Source: Pseudonocardia oceani (GTDB lineage Bacteria > Actinomycetota > Actinomycetes > Mycobacteriales > Pseudonocardiaceae). From it: 64,000 nucleotides of DNA. The notes below the pieces were generated by a model. It was given only the letters and a program-made list of their open reading frames with translations. It searched no databases and was not told the DNA's origin. Every line of letters starts with the position of its first letter. Positions within the stretch are counted from its first letter, which is position 1. A program made the position numbers and the translations under genes. Location of the stretch: NCBI RefSeq assembly GCF_019263585.2, contig NZ_JADQDF010000001.1, positions 3,906,001 through 3,970,000 on the forward strand. Reading direction: 5' to 3'. Of this stretch, positions 1 to 8,439 are shown one piece after another.

Positions 1-1
1 C

Positions 2-2776
2 GAGCCGTCGCAGACCTACAAGCGGTGGATCGACGCCCAGCGCATGCGCACCGAGCTGCTGCCGCTGGTGGAGGCGTTCGCGGCGCGCAAGCGCGCGGAG
101 CGGGCCGTCGACTTCTCCGACCAGCTCGCCATCGCCGCCCGCGTCGCCGAGAGCCATCCCGAGGTCGGCGAGACCGAGCGCGCCACCTACCGCGCGGTGC
201 TGCTCGACGAGTACCAGGACACCGGCCACGCCCAGCGCGTGCTGCTGCGCGCGCTGTTCGGCACCGTGCCGGGCGAGCCGGTGCGTCCCGGCGGGCCGTC
301 GGTCACGGCCGTCGGCGACCCCTGCCAGTCGATCTACGGCTGGCGCGGCGCGAGCGCGGGCAACCTCGTGCGCTTCCGGTCGGACTTCCCGGCCGGGCCC
401 GACGAGCCCGCCGACGAGTTCGGCCTGCTCACGAGCTTCCGCAACCCGGCCGAGGTGCTCGCGCTGGCCAACGCCGTGTCCGAGCCGCTGCGCACCGCGC
501 CGGGCGCGGTCGGGGTCGGCGAGCTGCGCGCCGGGTCGAGCGAGGTGCGGGGCGACGTCCGGGTGGCGCTGCTGCCCGACGTCGCCACGGAGGTGGGGTG
601 GCTGGCCGACGCCGTCGCCGAGCAGTGGACCGACGGCCGCACGCCCAGCTCCGCGGTGCTCGTGCGCCGCCGCGCCGACATGGACGCCGTCGCCGACGCC
701 CTGCGCGCCCGCGGGCTGCCGGTGGAGGTCGTCGGGCTCGGCGGGCTGCTCGACACCCCCGAGGTGCGCGACCTGGTCAGCGCGCTGAAGCTGGTGTCCG
801 ACCCGCTCGCCGGGCCGTCGGCCGTCCGCCTGCTCACCGGGGCCCGCTGGCGCCTGGGCGTCGCCGACCTCGCCGCGCTGTGGGCCCGCGCACGCGAGCT
901 CGTGCCCGCGCTGCCCAGCCGTCGCGGCCCCCTCACCGCTGCCGAGCTCGCGATGGGCGCGCTGCCCGCGGAGCAGGCGGAGCAGGCGGGCCTGGTCGAC
1001 GCGCTCGACGACCCGGGCGAGCCCTCCCGCTACACCGCGGCGGGCCACCAGCGGATCGTGCGCCTGGGCCGGGAGCTGAGCTGGCTGCGCGCACGGGCGT
1101 CGGCGCCGCTCACCGACCTCGTCGCCGACGCCGAGCGGCTCCTGCTCCTCGACGCCGAGTCGGCCGCCCGTCCCGGCCCGGTCGGCCGCACGCACCTCGA
1201 CGCGTTCGCCGACGTCGTCGCCGAGTTCGCCTCCGGCGCGGAGGTCGCCACCCTGCCCGCGCTGCTCGACTACCTCGACACCGCCGAGCAGGCCGAGGAC
1301 GGGCTGACGCCGGGCGACGTCGAGGTCGCCGACGACCGGGTCCAGGTGCTCACGGTGCACGCCGCGAAGGGCCTGGAGTGGCAGGTCGTGGCCGTGCCAC
1401 ACCTCGTCACGCAGGTCTTCCCGGGCCGCAAGATCGGCGGGACGTGGCTGACCGACCCGTCGGAGCTGCCGGTCGCGCTGCGCGGCGACGCGATCGACCT
1501 GCCCGCACTCGACCTCCCCGCGGGCGGCGACCGCAAGCAGCTGGAGAACGCGGTCAAGGCCCACTCCGAGGCCCTCGACGAGCGGCGGCTCACCGAGGAG
1601 CGGCGGCTGTTCTACGTCGCGCTCACCCGCAGCGAGCGGGTGCTGCTCGTGTCCGGGCACCGCTGGCCCGCGGCGGGGGAGAAGCCCAAGGAGCCCTCGG
1701 AGTTCCTGGTGCAGATCGCGCAGGCGGTGCCGGAGGCCGTCGAGCAGTGGGCCGACCCGCCGGAGGACGGCGCGCACAACCCCGCCGTCGTCGACGGTCC
1801 CGGGGTGCCGTGGCCGCTCGACCCCCTGGGCGCCCGGTCGGCCGACGTCCACGCCGGCGCCGAGCGGGTCCGGGCCGCGCTGGCCGGGCTCGACGCGGTG
1901 CGCGCCGCCCGCGCCGACGCCGCCGACCCGGGCTCCCAGCTGGAGCTGCTCGACGTGCCCTCCGCCGCCCCGGAGCTCGTCACGGGTCCGGCCCCCGACG
2001 ACCCCGGACCCGAGGAACCCGACGACCGGGACGAGGAGGGACTCGTCGAGGAGGACCCCGAGGGCTGGGCCGCCGACGTCGAGATCCTGCTGGCCGAGCG
2101 CGCCGCCGCCCGCGCCCGTCCGACGGTCGCGCTGCCCGCGCAGCTCACCGTCAGCCAGCTCGTCGAGCTCGCCGCCGACCCGGCCGTGCTCGCCGCCCGG
2201 CTGCGCCGCCCGCTGCCGCTCCCGCCCCACCCGCACACCCGCCGCGGCACCGCCTTCCACGCCTGGCTGGAGCAGCGCTTCGGTGCCGCCCAGCTGCTCG
2301 ACCTCGACGAGCTGCCCGGCGCGGCCGACGAGGGCGCCGCCGACGACGACGCGCTCGCCGAGCTGCAGGAGGCCTACCTGCGCAGCGAGTGGGCCGAGCG
2401 CCGGCCGGTCGAGGTGGAGGTGCCGTTCGAGACGATCGTCGCCGGGGTCGGGGTGCGCGGGCGGATGGACGCGGTGTTCCCCGACCCGGACGGCGGCTGG
2501 ACCGTCGTCGACTGGAAGACCGGCGCGCTCCCCGAGGACGCTCGGCTCCCGGCGCTGTCGGTGCAGCTCGCGGCCTACCGGCTGGCGTGGGCGGCGCTGG
2601 CCGGGTGCGAGCCCGAGCAGGTGCGGGCGGCGTTCCACTACGTCCGCGCCGACGTCACGCTCCGTCCCGCCGACCTCCTCGACGCCGCAGGCCTGCGGGC
2701 ACTGCTGCAGTCGGTGCCTGCAGCGGCGGGTCCGGCGGGCGGCGACGGTTCCGCCCTCGTGCTTCCCGCGCGCTGA
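2..2776 (+). CDS. adnB: AdnB-like helicase-nuclease, C-terminal part (5' end outside window)
   Basis: This is the C-terminal ~924 residues of a UvrD/RecB-family motor-nuclease, probably the AdnB subunit of the actinobacterial AdnAB complex that resects DNA double-strand ends. The frame is open from the first base, so the start and Walker A lie upstream. Walker B DEYQDT is at about visible residue 69, the HAAKGLEW motif near 453 and the LFYVALTRS motif VI near 537. A RecB-type nuclease domain closes the protein, with VVDWKTG near 835 carrying the metal-binding Asp and the catalytic Lys. Helicase plus C-terminal nuclease is the AdnA/AdnB and AddA layout. The K+ channel gene downstream is the neighbour of adnB in mycobacteria (recalled synteny), which favours AdnB over AdnA. 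Confidence 0.85.
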   Translation, partial: EPSQTYKRWIDAQRMRTELLPLVEAFAARKRAERAVDFSDQLAIAARVAESHPEVGETERATYRAVLLDEYQDTGHAQRVLLRALFGTVPGEPVRPGGPSVTAVGDPCQSIYGWRGASAGNLVRFRSDFPAGPDEPADEFGLLTSFRNPAEVLALANAVSEPLRTAPGAVGVGELRAGSSEVRGDVRVALLPDVATEVGWLADAVAEQWTDGRTPSSAVLVRRRADMDAVADALRARGLPVEVVGLGGLLDTPEVRDLVSALKLVSDPLAGPSAVRLLTGARWRLGVADLAALWARARELVPALPSRRGPLTAAELAMGALPAEQAEQAGLVDALDDPGEPSRYTAAGHQRIVRLGRELSWLRARASAPLTDLVADAERLLLLDAESAARPGPVGRTHLDAFADVVAEFASGAEVATLPALLDYLDTAEQAEDGLTPGDVEVADDRVQVLTVHAAKGLEWQVVAVPHLVTQVFPGRKIGGTWLTDPSELPVALRGDAIDLPALDLPAGGDRKQLENAVKAHSEALDERRLTEERRLFYVALTRSERVLLVSGHRWPAAGEKPKEPSEFLVQIAQAVPEAVEQWADPPEDGAHNPAVVDGPGVPWPLDPLGARSADVHAGAERVRAALAGLDAVRAARADAADPGSQLELLDVPSAAPELVTGPAPDDPGPEEPDDRDEEGLVEEDPEGWAADVEILLAERAAARARPTVALPAQLTVSQLVELAADPAVLAARLRRPLPLPPHPHTRRGTAFHAWLEQRFGAAQLLDLDELPGAADEGAADDDALAELQEAYLRSEWAERRPVEVEVPFETIVAGVGVRGRMDAVFPDPDGGWTVVDWKTGALPEDARLPALSVQLAAYRLAWAALAGCEPEQVRAAFHYVRADVTLRPADLLDAAGLRALLQSVPAAAGPAGGDGSALVLPAR

Positions 2777-2849
2777 ACGGGCTCCCGCGGGGCGCCGGGG
2801 ACGCGCGGGAACCGGGATCGCGCGCGGCAGCCGGTAACGCGCGCGGGAC

Positions 2850-3218
2850 CTACCGCGCGTCGCGGCGCACCTTGAGCGCCCACAGCACCAGCGGCACCTG
2901 CAGCGGCAACCGGCCCCACGCGATCGCCTGGTCGGCGGCGGAGCGGTCCGACCGGTCCAGCGCCATCTTCACGTTCGCCGGGAACACCGCCACGAACAGC
3001 GCCACGGCGGCGAGCGCGCCCAGGCGGCGGGTGCGCGGGACGGCCACCGCCGCGGCGACGCCCAGCTCCGCGACCCCGGAGGCGTGCGTCCAGAACCGCG
3101 GCGTCCCGGGCAGCGGCGGGGCCGGGACGATCGCGTCGAAGAACTCGGGCACCGCGAAGTGCGCCACGCCGCCGGCGGCGAGGAGCCCGGCGAGGGCGAG
3201 GGCGGCGCGGGAGGTCAC
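2850..3218 (-). CDS. DoxX-like small membrane protein
   Basis: A 122-residue hydrophobic protein with about four membrane segments: one after the N-terminus (ALALAGLLAAGGVAHF), two central Ala/Val-rich ones and one near the C-terminus (LPLQVPLVLWALK). The HF motif after the first helix and the overall pattern fit DoxX/DoxX-like membrane proteins, whose biochemical role is unclear. The GTG at 3218 is chosen because the hydrophobic helix follows at once; upstream sequence in the same frame is low-complexity antisense of the channel gene. It is transcribed divergently from the K+ channel, 42 bp away, and ends 73 bp from adnB, tail to tail. Confidence 0.7.
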   Translation of the reverse strand: MTSRAALALAGLLAAGGVAHFAVPEFFDAIVPAPPLPGTPRFWTHASGVAELGVAAAVAVPRTRRLGALAAVALFVAVFPANVKMALDRSDRSAADQAIAWGRLPLQVPLVLWALKVRRDAR

Positions 3219-3260
3219 GCCGGTGATCGTCGCACGGCCCAGCCGGGCTACCCTCCGCGC

Positions 3261-4322
3261 GTGAGGAGCGACCGGCGAGGCCGACCGATCGCCGACCCGG
3301 CGCTGGTCGGGCCGGTGCGTATGCCCGACTCGACGGTCACGCCGCTCATGTCGCTGCTGCGCCGGCTCGCGATCGCGTTCGGCGCGCTCGCGGCCACCGC
3401 GCTGATCGTGTACTTCGGGCGCGACGGCTACGTCGACAACAACGCCGAGGGCAGTCCGATCAGCCTGCTCGATGCGTTCTACTACTCCACGGTGTCGGTC
3501 TCCACGACCGGCTACGGCGACATCGTGCCGGTGACCGACACGGCCCGGTTGTGGACGACGGTCGCCGTCACGCCCCTGCGGTTGATCTTCCTCATCACGT
3601 TCGTCGGGACCACGGTGGAGCTGCTCACCGAACGGTCCCGCCAGTCCTTCCGGATCGAGCGCTGGAGGTCCAGGTTGCGCGACCACACCATCGTCGTCGG
3701 CTACGGCACGAAGGGGCGCGCCGCCGTGGAGACCCTCCTCGGCGACGACAAGAGCCCCGACGACATCGTCGTCGTCGACACCGACCGGGCGCAGCTCGAC
3801 GCGGCGTCCGCGCTCGGGCTGGTCACCATCACCGGCAACGCGACGCGCTCGAGCGTGCTGCGCATCGCGGGCGTGGCGCAGGCCTCGGCGCTCATCGTCG
3901 CCACCAACCGGGACGACACCGCGGTCCTGGTGACGCTGACGGCGCGCGAGCTGGCCCCGAAGCTGCGGATCGTCGCGGCGGTGCGGGAGTCGGAGAACGT
4001 GCACCTGCTGCGCCAGTCCGGCGCCAACTCCGTGATCGTGTCGGCGGAGACGGCGGGGCGTCTGCTCGGTGCGGCGACGACGAGCCCGAACGTCGTCGAG
4101 GTCGTCGAGGATCTCCTGACGCCCGACGCGGGCTTCGCGATCAGCGAGCGCGAGGTCGAGGACTCCGAGCTCGGCGGCTCGCCGCGCCACCTCAGCGACA
4201 TCGTGCTGGCCGTGGTCCGCGGCGAGGGACTGTTCCGCGTCGACTCCCCGAAGGTCGACTCGCTGGAGCGCGGCGACCGGCTGCTCTACGTCCGCAAGGC
4301 CAGCCCGCCCGACGAGGACTGA
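3261..4322 (+). CDS. TrkA-type voltage-independent potassium channel
   Basis: A 353-residue ion channel subunit. The N-terminus has a two-helix pore module with the selectivity filter TTGYGD at residues 82-87. A RCK/TrkA-N Rossmann domain follows (VVGYGTKG, about 146-153) and then a TrkA-C-like domain. It is expected to gate K+ flux across the cytoplasmic membrane in response to a nucleotide bound by the RCK domain. The GTG at 3261 is favoured; in-frame GTG 3315 and ATG 3321 are alternatives, and no convincing Shine-Dalgarno decides. Its place after adnB matches the mycobacterial arrangement (recalled Rv3200c). Confidence 0.88.
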   Translation: MRSDRRGRPIADPALVGPVRMPDSTVTPLMSLLRRLAIAFGALAATALIVYFGRDGYVDNNAEGSPISLLDAFYYSTVSVSTTGYGDIVPVTDTARLWTTVAVTPLRLIFLITFVGTTVELLTERSRQSFRIERWRSRLRDHTIVVGYGTKGRAAVETLLGDDKSPDDIVVVDTDRAQLDAASALGLVTITGNATRSSVLRIAGVAQASALIVATNRDDTAVLVTLTARELAPKLRIVAAVRESENVHLLRQSGANSVIVSAETAGRLLGAATTSPNVVEVVEDLLTPDAGFAISEREVEDSELGGSPRHLSDIVLAVVRGEGLFRVDSPKVDSLERGDRLLYVRKASPPDED

Positions 4323-4328
4323 CCCCCC

Positions 4329-4496
4329 GCGAGTTCGCCGCCGCCGCCCGGCGAGTTTGCCGCTTCGCCCGGCGAGTTCGCCGCTTCGCCCGGCGAGTTC
4401 GCCGCTTTCGCCCGGCGAGTTTGCGGCCGTCGCCCGGGAGGTCGGCAAACTCGCGCGGGAGGTCGGCAAACTCGCGCGGGAGGTCGGCAAACTCGC
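4329..4496. repeat. Large inverted array of 12-bp units between convergent genes
   Basis: Five direct copies of GCGAGTTYGCCG (starts 4329, 4351, 4372, 4393, 4415; the last reads GCGAGTTTGCGG) are followed by three inverted copies, CGGCAAACTCGC (starts 4443, 4464, 4485). Most units are spaced 21-22 bp. The two halves can pair, giving a very long multi-register hairpin. It lies between the channel stop (4322) and the stop of the convergent histidine kinase (4526), so it may act as a bidirectional terminator, but there is no T-tract and the tandem structure is more elaborate than a terminator needs. Confidence 0.9.
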
Positions 4497-4525
4497 CGGA
4501 GCAAAGCGGAGCGGGGGGGGCGGGG

Positions 4526-5803
4526 TCAGGCCGGGAGCGTCAGCACGAACACCGCGCCCGCGCCCACCTGCTCGGCGAGCCGCAGCTCGCCCCCGTGCGC
4601 CCGGGCGATGCCCCGGGCGATCGCCAGGCCCAGCCCCGCGCCCCCGTCGTGGGCGGTGCGGGCCTCGTCCAGGCGCACCAGCCGGTCGAAGATCCGCTCG
4701 CGCTCGGCGGGCGGCACGCCGGGGCCCGCGTCGGCCACCTCGACCCGCGCCCCGGGCCCCACCCGCACGGCGACGGCCGTATCCACCGGGGCGTAGCGGT
4801 GGGCGTTGTCCAACAGGTTGGCCAGCACCTGGGCGAGTCTGACCGGGTCGCCCGCGACCGTCACGGCCTCGCCCGACACCGTGATCTCCCGGCCCGGCGC
4901 CCGCATCCGCACGCGCTCGGCCTCGGTCCCGGCCAGCGCCAGCAGCTCGACCGGCTCCCGGCGCAGCTCCAGGCCGGCGTCGAGGCGGGCGAGGACGAGC
5001 AGGTCGTCGACGAGGCGGCCCGCGCGCTGGGACTCCCGCAGCAGCAGCAGGTGCAGCCGGTCGCGCTCCTCGGCGCCGAGCCCGGGCGCGGCGGCCGCCT
5101 CGGCCACCGCCTGGACCCCGGCCAGCGGCGTCCGCAGCTCGTGCGCGGCGTCGGCGACGAACCGCCGTGTCCGCGCCTCCGACTCCCGGGCCTGGCGCTC
5201 GGCCCCCTCCAGCTCGTCGAGCATGGCGTCGAACGCGGCGGCGGTGCGCCCGAGCTCGGTGTCGGTGCGGGCGGGAGCGAGCCGGCGCCCGCGGTCGCCG
5301 CGGGTGATGGAGCGGGCCAGCGCGGTCATGCCGTCGAGCGGGGCGAGCGCGACGCGGGTCGTCAGCAGCATCACGACCCCGGCGACGGCGAGCCCGCCGA
5401 CGCTCAGCAGGAACAGCGTGCGGCGCAGGCGCTGCTGGGCGGAGGTGACGCCGTCGTCGACGGCCACCAGCGTGAGCTGCGACCCGTCGGCGAGGGGCTG
5501 GCGCAGGACGTCGTCGCCGCCGCGGCCCCGGCCCCGCCGGTCGCCGTACACCTCCCCGTCGGCGGCCACGAGCACCGCCCGGATCCCCGGCGTCTCCACC
5601 TGCCGCGCGATCTCCGCGGTGGCGACGCCCCGCCCCACCAGCTCGGCGGCGAGCGCGGCGCGGACGGTGAGCTGGCTGCGCAGGTCGGCCCGGCTCTGCG
5701 CGGTGAACACGACGTCGGTGAGCACGCCGACGACGAGCAGCACGAGCGCCAGCACCAGCAGGCTCAGCGCGGTGACGCGGGCCCGCAACGAGTGCCGGTT
5801 CAC
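4526..5803 (-). CDS. Two-component sensor histidine kinase
   Basis: A 425-residue membrane sensor kinase. TM1 is at about residues 12-33, followed by an extracytoplasmic sensor region, TM2 at about 130-148 and a HAMP linker. The dimerisation domain carries the phosphorylated His in AAHELRTPL (H221). The HATPase domain includes the N-box LLDNAHRY and glycine-rich G boxes DAGPGVP and GGAGLGLAI. The GTG start at 5803 overlaps the response regulator stop (GTGA), so the two genes are translationally coupled. The signal is unknown; the divergent membrane-anchored DUF5666-like gene at 6574 is the likely target. Confidence 0.93.
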   Translation of the reverse strand: MNRHSLRARVTALSLLVLALVLLVVGVLTDVVFTAQSRADLRSQLTVRAALAAELVGRGVATAEIARQVETPGIRAVLVAADGEVYGDRRGRGRGGDDVLRQPLADGSQLTLVAVDDGVTSAQQRLRRTLFLLSVGGLAVAGVVMLLTTRVALAPLDGMTALARSITRGDRGRRLAPARTDTELGRTAAAFDAMLDELEGAERQARESEARTRRFVADAAHELRTPLAGVQAVAEAAAAPGLGAEERDRLHLLLLRESQRAGRLVDDLLVLARLDAGLELRREPVELLALAGTEAERVRMRAPGREITVSGEAVTVAGDPVRLAQVLANLLDNAHRYAPVDTAVAVRVGPGARVEVADAGPGVPPAERERIFDRLVRLDEARTAHDGGAGLGLAIARGIARAHGGELRLAEQVGAGAVFVLTLPA

Positions 5804-6462
5804 GCCTCGGCCCGCAGCACGTACCCGAGCCCGCGCACGGTGTGCAGCAGCCGCGGCTCGCCGAGCTTGCGGCGCAGCGCGGACACGTGGACCTCGACGA
5901 GGTTCGGGTCGTACTCCGTGTAGCCCCAGACGCGCGTGAGGATCTGCCCCTTGCCGACGACGCGCCCGCGCTGCGTGGCGAGGTAGTCGAGCAGCCGCAG
6001 CTCGGTGGCCGTCAGCTCGATCGGCACACCGGCGCGGGAGACGGCGCCCGCGGCCGCGTCGACGAGGAGGTCGCCGACCTCGACCGTCGACGGGGTGCGC
6101 CCCATCCGCCGCAGCACCGCCGTCACCCGCGCGACGAGCTCGGCGAGCGCGAACGGCTTCACGACGTAGTCGTCGGCGCCGCCGTGCAGCCCGCGCAGGC
6201 GGTCGTCGACGCCGTCGCGCGCGGTCAGCACGACCACCCCGGCGTCGCTGTGGCGGCGCACGACCTCCAGCAGCGCGAAGCCGTCGCGGCCCGGGAGCAT
6301 GACGTCGAGGACGACCAGGTCGGGGCGGAAGGCCTCCAGGTCGTGCTCCAGGCCGGAGCCGTCGGCGCGCCCGGCCGCGTCGAAGCCGGCGCCCGTCAGA
6401 CCGGCGAGCACGGCCGTCCGGATCGCCTCGGCGTCCTCGACGACCAGCACGCGCGCTCCCAC
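5800..6462 (-). CDS. OmpR/PhoB-family response regulator
   Basis: A 220-residue response regulator. The receiver domain has acidic residues VVEDAE near the N-terminus, the phospho-acceptor D53 in VVLDVMLPG and the VKPF lysine near 103. A winged-helix Trans_reg_C domain follows (YTEYDPNLVEVHVSALRRKL). It is the first gene of the pair, coupled to the kinase by a 4-bp overlap. Directly upstream lie an 11-bp-spaced direct repeat and a short palindrome, expected for an OmpR-type dimer site, so autoregulation and control of the divergent gene are plausible. Confidence 0.95.
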   Translation of the reverse strand: MGARVLVVEDAEAIRTAVLAGLTGAGFDAAGRADGSGLEHDLEAFRPDLVVLDVMLPGRDGFALLEVVRRHSDAGVVVLTARDGVDDRLRGLHGGADDYVVKPFALAELVARVTAVLRRMGRTPSTVEVGDLLVDAAAGAVSRAGVPIELTATELRLLDYLATQRGRVVGKGQILTRVWGYTEYDPNLVEVHVSALRRKLGEPRLLHTVRGLGYVLRAEA

Positions 6463-6483
6463 GCCGCCATCCTGCCCGCCCGC

Positions 6484-6525
6484 GGCTGAAGATCGGCTGA
6501 AGGAGCCCGGACCTTCAGGGTCCGG
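6484..6525. promoter_or_regulatory. Candidate OmpR-type operator in the divergent promoter region
   Basis: GGCTGAAG occurs twice (6484-6491 and 6495-6502), with starts exactly 11 bp apart, the usual spacing for tandem binding of OmpR-family dimers. It is followed by a 7-bp inverted repeat CCGGACC/GGTCCGG (6507-6513 and 6519-6525). The site sits between the response regulator start (6462) and the divergent DUF5666-like gene (6574). Confidence 0.5.
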
Positions 6526-6573
6526 TCAGGTTCGCGCGGCAGCCTCGGGGACCCCGACACGAGGAGATGCACG

Positions 6574-7272
6574 ATGACCGGACCCACCACGACCACCCGC
6601 CGCTGGCGCCGACCCCGAGGGCGCGTGCTGGTGATCGGCGCCGTCGTCCTGGCGGCGCTGGTCGTCGCCGGCGTCGTGGCCGCGCTGCTCCTCCCCGGTG
6701 GAGGCCCGGGTCGCGGCGACGACCGGCGCGGCGTCCCCGGGATCGGCCTGACCGGCGAGTACGACGAGCTGGGCCCCGGCGGCCCCGGCGGCCCCGGTGG
6801 AGCCGGCCCCGGCCGCGGCGACCGCGGCCCGCGCGGCGAGGAGTTCGCCGACGCCCCCGTGCTCGTCGGCACCGTCGTCTCGACGTCGGAGGGCACGCTG
6901 GTCCTCACGCCCGACGGGGGCGCGCAGCGTTCCCTGCGCACCACCGACGACACCCGCGTCCGCGGCTCGGGCAACGCCGCGCTCGGCGACCTGGCCCCGG
7001 GCGAGCGCGTGGTCGTCCGCGTCGACGGCACCGGCGACGCCGCCACCGCAGTGTCGGTCACGGCACCGCAGGCGCGCGTCACCGGCACGGTCACCGCGCT
7101 CGCGGGGACCAGCGCGACCGTGGTGGCCGTGGACGGGCGCACCGTGACCGTCGACCTCGCCGGGCTCGGTCAGCAGCCCGCCGTCGGCGACGTCGTGGTG
7201 CTCACCGGGACGATCACCGACGGGGTGACGCTCACGGCCGACGGCGTGCGGATCCTGCCCCGGGCGTCCTGA
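6574..7272 (+). CDS. Membrane-anchored DUF5666-like protein
   Basis: A 232-residue protein. A basic N-terminus (RRWRRPRGR) is followed by one membrane segment at about residues 20-42, then a disordered Gly/Pro/Arg-rich linker with repeated GGPGG, then two or more repeated beta-rich modules (LVGTVVSTSEGTLVLTPDG, VTGTVTALAGTSATVVAVD). These VxGTVxxxxxxxxxV patterns resemble DUF5666/OB-like domains found in secreted or membrane-tethered proteins. The C-terminus should lie outside the membrane. A GGAG Shine-Dalgarno precedes the ATG. It is divergent from the two-component pair and shares the candidate operator with it. Function unknown. Confidence 0.75.
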   Translation: MTGPTTTTRRWRRPRGRVLVIGAVVLAALVVAGVVAALLLPGGGPGRGDDRRGVPGIGLTGEYDELGPGGPGGPGGAGPGRGDRGPRGEEFADAPVLVGTVVSTSEGTLVLTPDGGAQRSLRTTDDTRVRGSGNAALGDLAPGERVVVRVDGTGDAATAVSVTAPQARVTGTVTALAGTSATVVAVDGRTVTVDLAGLGQQPAVGDVVVLTGTITDGVTLTADGVRILPRAS

Positions 7273-7288
7273 ACGGACGCGGACGGGA

Positions 7289-8398
7289 TCAGGGGGAACG
7301 CAGCCGCTCCCGCACCACCGACGCGGCGGCCGCCCGCAGCGCCCCGCCCGCACCGAGGGCGGACGGGCGGACCGCCACGTCGGAGCGGTGCACGACGCGC
7401 TCGACGAGCCGGGCGTGCACGTCGTCGCTGAACGCCGGGCCGAACCGCGCGTAGATCCCGCCGAGGACGACGACCGGCACGTCGAGCAGGTTCACCGCCC
7501 CCGCCAGCGCGACGCCGAGCGCGCGGGCCGCACCGCCGAGGACGTGCGGCGGGAGGGCGTCGAGGTCCTCGGCCCCGGCGGCGCGCAGCAGCGCCTCCTG
7601 CCCCGCGACCTGCTCCAGGCAGCCGCGGCCGCCGCAGCGGCACGGCGGCCCGTCGGGGTCGACGACGACGTGCCCCAGCTCGCCCGCGCGCCCGCCGGCC
7701 CCGCGGAACAGCTGCCCGCCCAGCACGATCCCGGCGCCGACGCCGATGCCGCCGGAGACGTACACGGCGTCGGGCGGGCCGTCGGCGAACCACAGCTCGG
7801 CGAGCGCGGCCAGGTCCGCCTCGTTCGCGGTGGTCACCGGCAGCCCGCCGAGCAGCGGCGAGAGCTCCGGGCCCAGGTGCGCGCCCGACCAGCGCGGCAG
7901 GTTCGGCGCGCGCACCACGACCCCGTCGGCACCCACGACGCCGGGCACCGCGACCGCCGCGCCGGCGACGGTCAGGCCCGACTCCGCGGCCACCGACAGC
8001 CCCAGCTCGGCGGCGCGGGCCAGCGCGCGGCGCGGGTCGTCGTCGCGGTGGTCGGAGGCGGTCCGGCGGACGGCGCGGACCTCCCCGGTGAGGTCGACGA
8101 CGCACGCCGCGACGTGGTCGACCTCGATCTCCAGGCCGAGCCCCGCGGGGCCGGACCGGTTGAGCTGCAAGGGGTTCGCCGGCCGGCCGGGCCCGCCGCG
8201 CTCGGCGGCGAGCTCGGCGAGCAGGCCCGCGTCGAGGAGCTCCTCGACGAGCGAGGAGACCGTCGCGCGGGTGAGGCCGGTGCGCCCGGCGATCGCGGCC
8301 CGGGACACCGGCCCGGCGTCGACGACCTCACCGAGCACGAGTGCGAGGTTGTGCCGCCGGACGTCGCTCCCGGCGGCCCGCGACCCCGACCCGCGCAC
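7289..8398 (-). CDS. ROK-family transcriptional regulator of the xylose operon
   Basis: About 369 residues. An N-terminal winged helix (SRAAIAGRTGLTRATVSSLVEEL) precedes a ROK sugar-kinase-like fold with the glycine-rich segment VSGGIGVGAGIV and the zinc-binding signature CRCGGRGCLEQ. Position downstream of xylA-xylB and the ROK operator at 11072-11092 make it the likely xylose-responsive repressor. The start is uncertain: GTG 8398 is used, but an in-frame GTG at 8422 also exists, inside an intergenic repeat. The coding start is itself made of the third, diverged copy of that repeat, so the N-terminal tail may be repeat-derived. Confidence 0.88.
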   Translation of the reverse strand: MRGSGSRAAGSDVRRHNLALVLGEVVDAGPVSRAAIAGRTGLTRATVSSLVEELLDAGLLAELAAERGGPGRPANPLQLNRSGPAGLGLEIEVDHVAACVVDLTGEVRAVRRTASDHRDDDPRRALARAAELGLSVAAESGLTVAGAAVAVPGVVGADGVVVRAPNLPRWSGAHLGPELSPLLGGLPVTTANEADLAALAELWFADGPPDAVYVSGGIGVGAGIVLGGQLFRGAGGRAGELGHVVVDPDGPPCRCGGRGCLEQVAGQEALLRAAGAEDLDALPPHVLGGAARALGVALAGAVNLLDVPVVVLGGIYARFGPAFSDDVHARLVERVVHRSDVAVRPSALGAGGALRAAAASVVRERLRSP

Positions 8399-8439
8399 GA
8401 CGAGACCCCGACTCGCGTGCACTCAGACCCCGACTCGCG
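8381..8439. repeat. Three 22-bp-spaced copies of AGACCCCGACTCGCG spanning the xylB stop and ROK start
   Basis: Copies lie at 8425-8439 and 8403-8417, with a diverged one (CGACCCCGACCCGCG) at 8381-8395. The xylB stop codon and its last residues (PRVGV) are encoded inside the first copy, and the candidate ROK start codons fall in or beside the others. The same 15-mer forms the arms of the palindrome at 55851-55891. Confidence 0.85.

Noticed and set aside
2777..2849. Repeat-like CGCGCGGG/CCGG pattern after adnB
   Set aside because: Short and degenerate; no clear arms or matching copies elsewhere in the window.
25..3264. Long open frame of 1079 codons on the + strand overlapping adnB
   Set aside because: Arg/Pro/Ala-rich low-complexity translation without domains; a shadow of adnB in another frame, as expected at this G+C.
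4329..4496. Possible CRISPR array, because of regular 21-22-bp unit spacing
   Set aside because: Units are 12 bp, spacers only about 9-10 bp and similar to each other, and half the units are inverted; no cas genes.
3551..5923. Open frame of 790 codons across the channel, the repeat array and the histidine kinase
   Set aside because: Antisense or out-of-frame to genes with clear motifs; composition is shadow-like.
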